From assembly GCA_033782935.1 (NCBI GenBank), contig JAWQEG010000491.1:620001-684000 (forward strand): a stretch of DNA of 64,000 bases, written 5' to 3'. Position 1 is the stretch's first letter. Every line of letters begins with the position of its first letter. Source of the DNA: Petrolisthes cinctipes. Taxonomy: Eukaryota > Arthropoda > Malacostraca > Decapoda > Porcellanidae. Position numbers and translations under genes: made by a program. The notes below the pieces were generated by a model, which was not told where the DNA came from, made no database searches, and was given only the letters and a program-made list of their open reading frames with translations. Positions 38,281-51,490 of this stretch are shown piece by piece.

Positions 38281-38859
38281 CCAAAAATATCGAATTTTCG
38301 GGGGTTTTGAGCCTGAATTTGAGATATAAACGGATACAGAAGATGCATGCACATATTGACTTTGGGCACCTAAAATATCGATTTTGAGCATGTTTTGGGC
38401 CTGTATTTTGAAAATACTGTACCACGGAGTAGGCATGTACAGATCGCTTCTGGGACACAAAAATATGGATTTTTTGGGTGTTTTGAGCCTGAATTTGAGA
38501 TATAAACGGGTACAGAAGATGCATGCACATATCGACTTTGGACACCTAAAATATCGATTTTTAGTATGTTTTGGGCCTGTATTTTAAAAATACTCTAACA
38601 CGGAGTAGACATGTACAGATCGTTTTTGGGACCCAAAAATATCGAATTTTCGGGAGTTTTGAGCCTGAATTTGAGATATAACCGGGAACAGAAGATGCAT
38701 GCACATATCGACTTTTTGCACTTAATTAAAATATCGATTTTGAGCATGTTTTGGGTCTGTATCTTGAAAACATTCTAGCAAGGAGTAGGCATGTACAGAT
38801 CTCTTCTGGGACCCAAAAATATCGAATTTTCTGATGTTTTGTACCAGAATTAGGGATAT
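38281..38859. repeat. Unoccupied copy of the LINE target site
   Basis: 38281-38680 matches the LINE left flank and 38676-38859 matches its right flank (36562-36745). The two meet at GAGATATAACCGGGAACAG with no insertion. This is a paralogous empty site inside the same array. It fixes the LINE boundaries and shows that the surrounding HOR already existed in more than one copy when, or before, the element inserted. Confidence 0.85.
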
Positions 38860-39979
38860 ACACGGGTACAGAAGATCCATACACATATTTACTTTGGGCA
38901 CATAAAATATCGATTTTCAGCATGTTTTGGGCCTGTATTTTAAAAACACTCTAACACGGAGTATGCACGTACAGATCGCTTCTGGGACCCAAAAACATTG
39001 AATTTTCGGGTGTTTTGAGCATGAATTTGAGATATAAACGGGTACAGAAGATGCATGCACATATCGACTTTGGGCACCTAAAATATCGATTTTGAGCATG
39101 TTTTGGGCCTGTATTTTGAAAATACTCAAACACGGTGAAGACATGTACAGATCGCTTCTGGGACACAAAAATATCGATTTTTTGGGTGTTTTGAGCCTGA
39201 ATTTGAGATATAAACGGGTACAGAAGATGCATGCACTTATCGACTTTGGGACCCAAAATATCGATTTTTAGTATGTTTTGGGCGTATAATTTGAAAATAT
39301 TCTAGCACTGAGTAGGCATGTACAGATCGCTTCTGGGACCCAAAAATACCGAATTTTCTGGTGTTTTGAACCTGAATTTGAGATATAGACGGGTACAGAA
39401 GATGCATACACATATTGACTTTGGGAACCTAAAATATCGGTTTTGAGCATGTTTTGGGCCTGTATCTTGAAAAAATTCTAGCAAGGAGTAGGCATGTACA
39501 GATTGCTCCTGGGATCCAAAAATATCGAATTTTCGGATGTTTTGAACCTGAATTTGGGATATAGACGGATGCAGAAGATGCATGCACATATCGACTTTGG
39601 GCACCTAAAATATGGATTTTGAGCATGTTTTGGACCTGTATTTTGAAAATACTCTAACACGGAGTAGGCATGTACAGATCGCTTTTGGGACCCAAAAATA
39701 TCGAATTTTCGGGTGTTTTGAACCTGAATTTGAGATATAAACGGGTACAGAAGATGCATGCACATATCGACTTTTTGCACCTAAAATATCGATTTTGAAC
39801 ATGTTTTGGGTCTGTATCTTGAAAACATTCTATCAAGAAGTAGGCATGTACAGATTGCTTCTGGGACCCAAAAACATTGAATTTTCTGATGTTTTGTACC
39901 AGAATTAGGGATATACACGGGTACAGAAGATGCATACACATATTGACTTTGGGCACATAAAATATCGATTTTCAGCATG

Positions 39980-42900
39980 TTTTGGGCCTGTATTTTAAAA
40001 ACACTCTAACACGGACTATGCACGTACAGATCGCTTATGTGACCCAAAAATATCGAGTTTTCGGGTGTTTTGAGCTTGTATTTCAGATATAAATGGGTAC
40101 AGTAGATGCTTGCACATATCGACTTTGGGCACCCAAAATATCGATTTTCAGCATGTTTTTGGCCTGTACTTTGAAAATACACTAACACGGTGTAGGCATG
40201 TACAGATCGCTTTTGGGACCCAAAAATATCGAATTTTCGGGGGTTTTGAGCCAGAATTTGAGATATATACAGGTACAGAAGATGCAATGACATATCGACT
40301 TTGGACACCTAAAATATTAATTTTTAGCATGTTTTAAGCCTATAATTTGAAAACATTCTAGCACTGAGTAGGCATGTACAGATAGCTTCAGGGACCCAAA
40401 AATATTGAATTTTCGGGTGTTTTGAGCCTTAATTTAAGATATTAACGGGTACAGAAGATGCATGCACATATCGACTTTTTGCACCAAAAATATCGATTTT
40501 GAGCATGTTTTTGGTCTGTATCTTGAAAACATTCTAGCAAGGATTAGGCATGTACAGATTGCTTTTGGGACCCAAAAACATCGAATTTTCGGGTGTTTTA
40601 AGCCTGAATTTGAGATATAAACGGGTACAGAAGATGCATGCACATATCGACTTCGGGCACCTAAAATATCGATTTTTAGCATGTTTTGGGACTATATGTT
40701 GAAAATATTCTAGCACTGAGTAGGCATGTACAGATCGCTTATGGGACAAAATATATCGAATTTTCGGATGTTTCGAGCCTAAATTTGGGATATAAACGGG
40801 TACAGAAGATACATACGCATATTGACATTGGGAAAGTATAATATCGATTTTCTTCATGTTTTGAGCTTGTTATTTTAAAAATACTCTAACACGGAGTAGG
40901 CATGTACAGATCGCTTCTGGAACCGAAAAATATCGAATTTTCCAGCGTTTTGAGCCAGAATTTGGGATATAAACGGGTACAGAAGATGTATACACATATT
41001 GACTTTGGGCACCCAAAATACCGATTTTCTTCATGTTTTGGGCCTGTATTTGAAAATGCTCTAACACGGAGTAGGCATGTACAGATCGCTTCTGGGACCC
41101 AAAAATATTGAATTTTCGGGTGTTTTGAGCCTGAATATGAGATATAAACGGGTACTGAAGATAAATGCACATATCTTCTTTTTGCACCTAAAATATCGAT
41201 TTTGTGCATGTTTTGATTCTGTATCTTTAAAACATTCTAGAAAGGAGTAGGCATGTACAGATCGCTTCTGGAATCAAAAAAATATTGAATTTTCGGGTGT
41301 TTTGAGCCTGAATTTGGGATATAACCGGGTACAGAGGATGCATACATATATTGACTTTGGGCATCTAAAATATCGATTTTTAGCATGTTTTGGGCCTGTA
41401 TTTTAAAAACACTCTAACACGGAGTATGCACGTACAGATAGCTTCTAGGACCCAAAAATATCGAATTTTCGGTTGTTTTGAGCCTGAATTTGATAAATAA
41501 ACGGGTACAGAAGTTGCATGAACATATTGACTTTGGGCACCTAAAATATCGATTTTTAGCATGTTTTGGGTCTGTATCTTGAAAACATTCTAGCAAGGAG
41601 TAGGCATGTACAGTTTGTTTTTGGGACCCAAAAATATTCAATTTTCGGGTGTTTTAGAATGAATTTAATATATAAACGGGTACTGAAGATACCTGCACAT
41701 ATCGACTTTTTGATCCTAAAATATCGATTTTGTGCATGTTTTGGTTCCGTATCTTGAAAACATTCTAGAAAGGAGTAGGCATGTACAGATCGCTTATGTG
41801 ACCCAAAAATATCGAATTTTCGGGTGTTTTGAGCCTGTATTTGAGATATAAATGGGTACAGAAGATGCAATGACATATCGACTTTGGAAAACTAAAATAT
41901 CAATTTTTAGCATGTTTTGAGCCTATAATTTGAAAACATTCAAGCACTGAGTAGGCATGTACAGATAGCTTCTAAAACCCAAAAATATCGAATTTTCGGG
42001 TGTTTTGAGCCTGAATTTGAGATATAAACCGGTACAGAAGATGCATGCACATATCGACTTCGGGCACCTAACATATTGATTATGTATTTTGAAAATACAC
42101 TAACACGGAGTAGGCATGTACAGATCGCTTTTGGGACCCAAAAATATCGATTTTTTGGGTGTTTTGAGCCTGAATTTGAGATGTAAACGGGTACAAAAGA
42201 TGCAATAACATATCGACTTTGGACACCTAAAATATCAATTTTTAGCATGTTTTGAGCCCATAATTTGAAAACATTCTAGCACTGAGTAGGCATGTACAGA
42301 TCACTTCTGGGAGCCAAAAATATTGAATTTTCGGGTGTTTTGAGCCTGAATTTGAGATATTAACGGGTACAGAATATACATGCACATATCGACTTTTTGC
42401 ACCTAAAATATCGATTTTGAGCATGTTTTTGGTCTGTATCTTGAAAACATTTTAGCAAGGAGTAGGCATGTACAGATTGCTTTTGGGACCCAAAATTATC
42501 GAATTTTCAGGTGTTTTGAGCCTGAATTTGAGATGTAAACGGGTACAGAAGATGCATGCTCATATCGACTTCGGGCACCTAAAATATCGATTTTTAGCAT
42601 GTTTTGGGACTATATGTTGAAAATATTCTAGCACTGACTAGGCATGTACAGATCGCTTCTGGGACAAAATAATATCGAATTTTCGGACGTTTCAAGCCTG
42701 AATTTGGGATATAAACGGGTATAGAAGATACATACACATATTGACATTGGGCAAGTAAAATATCGATTTTCTTCATGTTTTGGGACTGTATTTTAAAAAT
42801 ACTCTAACACGGAGTAGGCATGTACAGATCGCTACTGGGACAAAAAAATATCGAATTTTCTAGTGTTTTGAGCATGAATTTGAGATATAAACGAGTACAG

Positions 42901-45260
42901 AAGATGCATGCACATATCGACTTTGGGCACCAAAAATATCGATTTTTATCATGTTTTGGGCCTGTATTTTTAAAACATTCTATAACACGGAGTTGGCATG
43001 TACAGATCGCTTCTGTAGCACTTAGTAGACATGTACAGATCGGTTCTGGAACCCAAAAATATCGATTTTTCGGGTGTTTTGAGCCTGAATTTGAGATATA
43101 AACGGGTGCTGAAGATGCATGCACATATCGACATTGGGCACCTAAAATATCGATTTTTAGCATATTTTGGACCTATATTTTGAAAATATTCTATCACTGA
43201 GTAGGCATGTACAGATCGCTTTTGGGACCCAAAAATTTCGAATTTTCGGGTGTTTTGAGCATGAATTTGGGATATAAACGGGTTCAAAAGATGTATGCAC
43301 ATATCGACTTTGGACACCTAAAATATTGATTTTTTGCATGTTTTAATCCTATATTTTAAAACATTCTAGCACTGAGTAGACATGTACAGATCGTTTCGGG
43401 GACCCAAGAATATTGAATTTTTGGGTGTTATGAGCCTGAATTTGAGATATAAACGGGTACAGAAGATGCATGCACATATCGACTTTGGGCTCCTAAAATA
43501 TCGATTTTCAGCATGTTTTGGGCCTTTATTTTGAAAATACTTTAACTCGAAGTAAGCATGTACAGATCGCTTCTGGACCCCAAAAATATTGACTTTTCGG
43601 GTGTTTAGAGCTTGAATTTGAGATATAAACAGGTACTGAATATACATGCACATATCGACTTTTTGCACCTAAATTATCGATTTTAAGCATGTTTTGAGTC
43701 TGTATCTTGAAAACATTCTAGCAAGGAGTAGGCATATACAGATTGCTTATGGGACCCAAAAATACCGAATTTTCGGGTGTTTTGAGTCTGAATTTGAGAT
43801 ATTAACGGGTGCAGAAGATGCATGCACATATCGACTTTGGGCACCTAAAATATCTTTTTTCAGCATGTTTTATTGCCTGTATTTTTAAAGTACTCTAACA
43901 CTGAGTAGGCATGTATACCAGATCGCTTCTGGAACCAAAAAATACCGAATTTCCGGGTGTTTAGAGCCAGAATTTAAGATATGAACGGGTACAGAAGATG
44001 CATGCACATATTGACTATGGGCAGCTAAAATATCGATTTTCAGCATGTTTTGGGCATGTATTTTGAAAATACTTAAACACGGAGTAGGCATATACAGATT
44101 GCATCTGGGACCCAAAAATATCGAATTTTCGGGTGTTTTGAGCCTAAATTTGAGATATAAACTGGTACAGAACATCCATGCACATAACGACTTGGGACAC
44201 CTAAAATATAAATTTTTAGCATGTTTTAAACCTATATTTTAAAAACATTCTAGCACTGAGTAAACATGTACAGATCGCTTCTGGAACCTAAAACTACTGA
44301 ATATTCGGGTGTTTTGAGCTTGAATTTGAGATGTAAACCGGTACTGAAGATGCATGCACATATCGACTTTGGGCACCTAAAATATCGATTTTAAACTTGT
44401 TTTGGACCTGTATTTTGAAAATACTCTAACACGTAGTAGGCATGTACATATCGATTTTCGTTCCTAAAAATATCGAATTTTCGGGTGTTTTGAGCCTCAA
44501 TTTGAAATATAAACGGGTACAGAAGATGCATGCACATATCGACTTTGGACACCAAAAATATCGATTTTTAGCATGTATTGAGTCTATATTTTGAAAACAT
44601 TTTAGCACTGCGTAGGCATATACAGATCGCTTCTGGGACCCAAAAATATCGAATTTTTGGGTGTTTTGAGCCTGAATTTAAGATATAAACGGGTACTGAA
44701 GATGCATGCACATATCGACTTTTTGCACCTAAAATATCGATTTTGGGCATGTTTTGGGTCTGCATCTTGAAAACATTCTAGCATGGAGTAGGCATATACA
44801 GGTTGCTTCTGGGATCAAAAAATATCGAATTTTCGGGTGTTTTGAGCCTGAATTTGAGATATAAATGAGTACAGAAGATGCATGCACATATCGACTTGGG
44901 ACACCTAAAATATAAATTTTTAGCATGTTTTAAACCTATATTCAAAAAACATTCTAGCACTGAGTAAACATGTAAAGTTCGTTTCTGGAACTTAAAACTA
45001 TTTAATATTCGGGTGTTTTGAGCCTGAATTTGATATGTAAACAGGTACTGAAGATACATGCACATATCGACTTTCTGCACATAAAATATCGATTTTAAGC
45101 TTGTTTTGGGGTCTGTATCTTGAAAACATTCAAGCAAGGAGTAGGCATGTACAGATTGCTTCTGGGATCCAAAAATATCGAATTTTCGGGTTTTTTCAGC
45201 CTGAATTTGAAATATAAAAAACGCGTAAAGAAGATGCATGCACATATCGATTTTGGGCAC
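39980..45260. repeat. Satellite zone 4: more diverged monomers
   Basis: The 176-bp structure is intact, but private substitutions and small indels are more frequent and long-range HOR identity is low up to about 43.2 kb. Examples are CTTCATGTTTTG variants near 40850, 41035 and 42770, a partial monomer near 42075 missing part of half A, and a short in-monomer duplication at 42990-43050. From about 43215 the zone is part of the large duplication. Confidence 0.7.
42990..43055. repeat. Short partial duplication inside a monomer
   Basis: The AGT-GGCATGTACAGATCGCTTCTG segment appears twice in succession, first near 42991 and then, in mutated form, as AGTAGACATGTACAGATCGG near 43024. This adds about 34 bp between the two halves of one monomer. 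I saw no other monomer with this exact structure. Confidence 0.7.
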
Positions 45261-48200
45261 CCAAAATATCGATTTTGAGCATGTTTTGGGCCTGTATTTT
45301 AAAAACACTCTAACACGGAGTATGCACGTACAGATCGCTTCTGGGACCCAAAAACATTGAATTTTCGGGTGTTTTGAGCATGAATTTGAGATAAAAACGG
45401 GTACAGAAGATGCATGCACATATCGACTTTGGGCACCTAAAATATCGATTTTGAGCATTTTTTGGGCCTGTATTTTGAAAACATTCTAGCAAGGAGTAGG
45501 CATGTACAGATCGCTTCTGGGACCCAAAAATACCGAATTTTCTGGTGTTTTGAACCGAAATTTGAGATATAGACGGGTACAGAAGATGCATACACATATT
45601 GACTTTTGGCACCTAAAATATAGATTTTCAGCATGTTTTAAGCCTGTATTTTGAAAATACTTTAACACGGAGAAGGCATGTACAGATCGCTTCTGGGACC
45701 CAAAAATATCGATTTTTCGGGTGGTTTGAGGTTGAATTTGGGATATAAACGGTTGCAGAAGATGCATACACATATCGACTTTAAGCACCTAAAATATCGA
45801 TTTTCAGCATGTTTTTTGGCCTGTATCTGAGTAGGCATGTACAGATCGCTTCTGGGACCCCAAAATATTGAATTTCCGGGTGTTAGGAACCGGAATTTGA
45901 GATATAAACGGAAACAGAAGATGCATGCACATATCGACTTTGGGCACCTAAAAGATCGATTTTCAGTATACAGTAATTTGGGCCTGTATTTTTAAAATAC
46001 TCTAACACGGAGTAGGCATGTACAGATCGCTTAAAGGACTCCAAAATATCGGATTTTCGGGTGTTTTGGGGCTGAATTTGAGATATCGACTTTGGGCACC
46101 TAAAATATCTATTTCTAGCATGTTTTGGGTCTATATTTTGAAAATATTCTAGCACTGAGTAGGCATGTACAGATCGCTTCTGGGACCCCAAAATATCGAA
46201 ATTTCGGGTGTTTTGAGCCTGAATTTGATATATAAACGGGTACTGAAGATGCATGCACATATCGACTTTTGGGCACCTAAAATATCGATTTTCAGCATGT
46301 TTTGGGCTTGTATTTTGAAAATACTCCAACTAGGAGTAGACATGTACAGATCGCTTCTGGGACCTCAAAATATCGAAATTTCGGGTGTTTTCAGCCTGAA
46401 TTTGAGATATAAACGGGTACAGAAGATGCAGGCACATATCGACTTTTGGGCACCTAAAATATCGATTTTTAAGTATGTTTTGGGTCTGTATCTTGAAAAC
46501 ATTCTAACTAGGAGTAGGCATGTACTGATCGCTTCTAGGACCCCGAAATACCGAATTATCAGGTGTTTTGAGCCTGAATTTAACATATAAACGGGTACAG
46601 AAGATCGACTTTGGACACTAAAAATATCGATTTTTAGCTTGTTTTGAGCCTATATTTTGAAAACATTCTAGCACTGAGTAGGCATGTACAGATCGCTTCT
46701 GAGACCGAAAAATATCGAATTTTCGGGTGTTTTGGGGTTGAATTTGGGATATAAACGGTTGCAGAAGATGCATACACATATTGACTTTGGGCACCTAAAA
46801 TATCGATTTTCAGCATGTTTTGGGCCTGTATCTGAATAGGCATGTACAGATCGCTTCTGGGACCCCAAAATATCGAATTTCCGGGTGTTTGGAAACTGAA
46901 TTTAAGATTTAAACGGGTACAGAAGATGCATGCATATATCGTTTTTGGGCACCTAAAAGATCGATTTTCAGTATACAGTAATTTGGGCCTGTATTTTGAA
47001 AATACTCTAACACGGAGTAGGCATGTACAGATCGCTTCTGGGACTCCAAAATATCGGATTTTCGGGTGTTTTGGGCCTGAATTTGATATATCGACTTTGG
47101 GCACCTAAAATATCGATTTTTAGCATGTTTTGGGTCTATATTTTGAAAATATTCTATCACTGAGTAGGCATGTACAGATCGCTTTTGGGACCCCAAAATA
47201 TCAAATTTTCGGGTGTTTTGAGCCTGAATTTGATATATAAACGGGTACTGAAGATGCATGCACATATCAACTTTTGGGCACCTAAAATATCGATTTTGAG
47301 TATGTTTTGAGCCTATATTTTGAAAACATTCTAGCCCTGAGTAGGCATGTACAGATCGCTTCTGGGACCCAAAAATATCGAATTTTCGGGTGTTTTGAGG
47401 TTGAATTTGGGATATAAACGGTTGCAGAAGATGCATACACATATCGACTTTGGGCACCTAAAATATCGATTTTCAGCATGTTTTGGGTCTGTATCTGAGT
47501 AGGCATGTACAGATCGCTTGTGGGACCCCAAAATATCGAATTTCCGGGTGTTAGGAACCGGAATTTGAGATATAAACGGAAACAGAAGATGCATGCACAC
47601 ATCTTTTTTGGGCACCTAAAAGATCGATTTTCAGTATACAGTAATTTGGGCCTGTATTTTGAAAATACTCTAACACGGAGTAGGCATGTACAGATCGCTT
47701 CTGGGACCCCAAAATATCGAATTTTCGGGTGTTTTGAGCCTGAATTTGATATATAAACGGGTACTGAAGATGCATGCACATATCGACTTTTGGGCACATA
47801 AAATATCGATTTTCAGCATGTTTTAAGCCTGTATTTTGAAAATACTCTAACACGGAGTAGGAATGTACAGATCGCTTCTGGGACCTCAAAATATCGAATT
47901 TTCGGGTGTTTTCAGCCTGAATTTGAGATATGAACGGGTACTGAAGATGCATGCACATATCGACTTTTGGGCACCTAAAATATCGATTTTTAAGTATGTT
48001 TTGGATCTGTATCTTGAGAACATTCTAACTAGGAGTAGGCATGTACTGATCGCTTCTAGGACACCGAAATACCGAATTTTCGGGTGTTTTGATCCTGAAT
48101 TTGAGATATAAACGGGAACAGAAGATGCATGCACATATCGACTTTGGACACTTAAAATATCGATTTTTAGCATGTTTTGAGCCTATATTTTGAAAATACT

Positions 48201-51200
48201 CTAACACGGAGTAAGCATGTACATATCGCTTCTGGGACTCCAAAATATCGAATTTTCGGGTGTTTTGAGAAGATGCATGCACATATTGACTTTGGGCACC
48301 TAAAATATCGATTTTCACCATGTTTTGGGCCTGTATCTGAATAGGCCAGTACAGATCGCTTCTGGGACCCCAAAATATCGAATTTCCGGGTGTTTGGAAC
48401 CTGAATTTGAGATATAAACGGGTACAGAAGATGCATGCACATATCGACTTTTGGGCACCTAAAAGATCGATTTTCAGTATGTTTTGGGCCTGTATTTTGA
48501 AAATACTCTAATATGGAGTAAGCATGTACAGATCGCTTCTGGGACCCCAAAATATCGAATTTTCGGGTGTTTTGGGCCTGAATTTGAGATATCGACTTTG
48601 GGCACCTAAAATATCGATTTTTAGCATGTTTTGGGACTATATTTTGAAAATATTCTAGCAGTGAGTAGGCATGTACAGATCGCTTTTGGGACCCCAAAAT
48701 ATTGAATTTTCGGGTGTTTTGACCCTGAATTTGATATATAAACGGGTACTGAAGATGCATGCACATATCAACTTTGGGCACCTAATATATCGATTTTGAG
48801 CATGTTTTGGGTCTGTATCTTGAAAACATTCTAACTAGGAGTAGGCATGTACATATCGCTTCTAGGACCCAAAAATACCGAATTTTCGAGTGTTTTGAGC
48901 CTAAAATTTAAGATATAAACGGGTACAAAAGTAAGACTTTGTACACTAAAAATATCGATTTTTAGCATGTTTTGAGCCTATACTTTTAAAAAAATTCTAG
49001 CACTGAGTAGGCATGTACAGATCGCTTCTGGGACCCAAAAATATCGAATTTTAGGGTGTTTTGAGGTTGAATTTGAGATATAAACGGGTACAGAAGATGC
49101 AGGCACATATCGACTTTTGGGCACCTAAAATATCGATTTTTAAGTATGTTTTGGGTCTGTATCTTGAAAACATTCTAACTAGGAGTAGGCATGTACTGAT
49201 CGCTTCTAGGACCCCGAAATACCGAATTTTCGGGTGTTTTGAACCTGAATTTGTGATATAAACGGGTACAGAAGATGTATGCACATATCGACTTTGAACA
49301 CTTAAAATATCGATTTTTAGCATGTTTTGAGCCTATATTTTGAAAACATTCTAGCACTGAGTAGGCATGTACAGATCGCTTCTGGGACCCCAAAATATCG
49401 AATTTTCAGGTGTTTTGGGCCTGAATTTGAGATATAAAAGGGTACAGAAGATGCATGCACATATCGACTTTGGGGCTCCTAAAATATCGATTTTGAGCAT
49501 GTTTTGGGTCTGTATCTTGAAAACATTCTTACTAGGAGTAGGCATGTACAGATCGCTTCTAGGACCCAAAAATACAGAATTTTCGGGTGTTTTGAGCCTG
49601 AATTTGAGATATAAACGGGTACAGAAGATGTATGCACATATCGACTTTGGACACTTAAAATATCGATTTTGAGCATGTTTTGAGCCTGTATTTTGAAAAT
49701 ACTCTTACACGGGGTAGGCATGTACAGATCGCTTCTGGGACCTCAAAATATCGAATTTGCGGGTGTTTTGAGCCTGAATTTGAGATATAAACGGGTTCTG
49801 AAGATGCATGCACATATCGACTTGTGGGCACCTAAAAATATCGATTTTGAGCATATTTTGGGTCTGTATCTTGATAACATTCTAACTAGGAGTAGGCATG
49901 TACATATCGCTTCTAGGACCCAAAAATACCGAATTTTCGGGTGTTTTGAGCCTGAATTTAAGATATAAACGGGTACAGAAGATCGACTTTGGACACTAAA
50001 AATATCGATTTTTAGCTTGTTTTGAGCCTATATTTTGAAAACATTCTAACACTGAGTAGGCATGTACAGTTTGCTTCTGGGACCGAAAAATATCGAATTT
50101 TTGGGTGTTTTGGGGTTGAATTTGGGATATAAACGGTTGCAGAAGATGCATACACATATTGACTTTGGGCACCTAAAATATCGATTTTCAGCATGTTTTG
50201 CGCCTGTATCTGAATAGGCATGTACAGATCGCTTCAGGGACCCCAAAATATCGAATTTCCGGGTGTTTGGAACCTGAATTTGAGATTTAAACGGGTACAG
50301 AAGATGCATGCACATATCGACTTTTGGGCACCTAAAAGATCGATTTTCAGTATGTTTTGGGCCTGTATTTTGAAAATACTCTAACACGGATTAGGCATGT
50401 ACAGATCGCTTCTGGGACCCCAAAATAACGAATTTTCGGGTGTTTTTGGCCTGAATTTGAGATATCGACTTTGGGCACCTAAAATATCGATTTTTAGCAT
50501 GTTTTGGGCCTATTTTTGGAAAATATTCTAGCACTGAGTAGGCATGTACAGATCGCTTCTGGGACCCCAAAATATCAAATTTTCGGGTGTTTTGAGCCTG
50601 AATTTGAGATATAAACGGGTACTGAAGATGCATGCACATATAAACTTTTGGGCACCTAAAATATCGATTTTTAGCATGTTTTGAGCCTATATTTTGAAAA
50701 CATTCTAGCCCTGAGTAGGCATGTACAGATTGCTTCTGGGACCCCAAAATATCGAATTTCCGGGTGTTTGGAACCTGAATTTGAGATATAAACGGAAACA
50801 GAAGATGAATGCACATATCGAATTTGGGCACCTAAAAGATCGATTTTCACTATACAGTAATTTGGGCCTGTATTTTGAAAATACTCTAACACGGAGTAGA
50901 CATGTACAGATCGCTTCTGGGACTCCAAAATATCGGATTTTCGGGTGTTTTGGGCCTGAATTTGAGATATCGACTTTTTTTACACCTAAAATATCTATTT
51001 CTAGCATGTTTCCGGTCTATATTTTGAAAATATTCTAGCATTTAGTAGGCATGTACAGATCGCTTCTGGGACCCCAAAATATCGAATTTTCGGGTGTTTT
51101 GAGCCTGAATTTGATATATAAACGGGTACTGAAGATGCATGCACATATCGACTTTTGGGCACCAAAAATATCGATTTTCAGCATGTTTTGGGCCTGTATT

Positions 51201-51490
51201 TTGAAAATACACTAACACAGAGTAGGCAGGTACAGATCGCTTCTGGGACCTTAAAATATCGAATTTTCGGGTGTTTTCAGCCTGAATTTGAGATATGAAC
51301 GGGTACTGAAGATGCATGCACCTATCAACTTTGGGCACCTAAAATATCGATTTTCAGCATGTTTTGGGCCTGTATCTGAATAGGCCAGTACAGATCGTTT
51401 CTGGGACCCCAAAATATCGAATTTCCGGGTGTTTGGAACCTGAATTTGAGATATAAACGGGTACAGAAGATACATGCACATATCGACTTT
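43215..51490. repeat. Large duplication, copy 1 (about 8.3 kb)
   Basis: Colinear with the segment starting at 51570. Spacing is 8355 bp over 43.2-45.8 kb (with a 1-bp step), about 8857 at 46.6-47.6 kb, 9003 at 47.9-48.2 kb and 9030 at 49.0-49.97 kb. It becomes 11127 at 50.0-51.49 kb, as copy 2 carries extra internal repeats. Shared rare markers include CAAGAATATTGAA, GTATACCAGATCGC, AAAAAACGCGTAAAGAAG, TATACAGTAATTTGGG and GGCCAGTACAG. Copy 1 has a private 28-bp loss near 48270. Confidence 0.8.
45280..45700. repeat. Island with an f/b hybrid monomer
   Basis: A type-e monomer (TATGCACG) is followed by one whose half A begins like type f (GGGCCTGTATTTTGAAAA) and ends like type b (CATTCTAGCAAGGAG) near 45463-45495. 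The e-f-d-b cassette seen elsewhere is thus shortened by two monomers through an in-register junction. The same hybrid occurs in the duplicated copy near 53818-53850. Confidence 0.7.

Larger units (their letters stand above)
36562..39980. repeat. Satellite zone 3: HOR region right of the LINE
   Basis: Same monomer types as zone 2. A unit spaced 2114 bp (12 monomers plus 2 bp) is present twice. 36562-36745 matches 38676-38859, and 37200-37560 matches 39314-39680, at the same spacing. In between the spacing is 2290 because one whole monomer is gained and later lost. Part of the second copy (38692-39342) also matches 31340-31990 left of the LINE, at a spacing of 7352. Confidence 0.75.
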
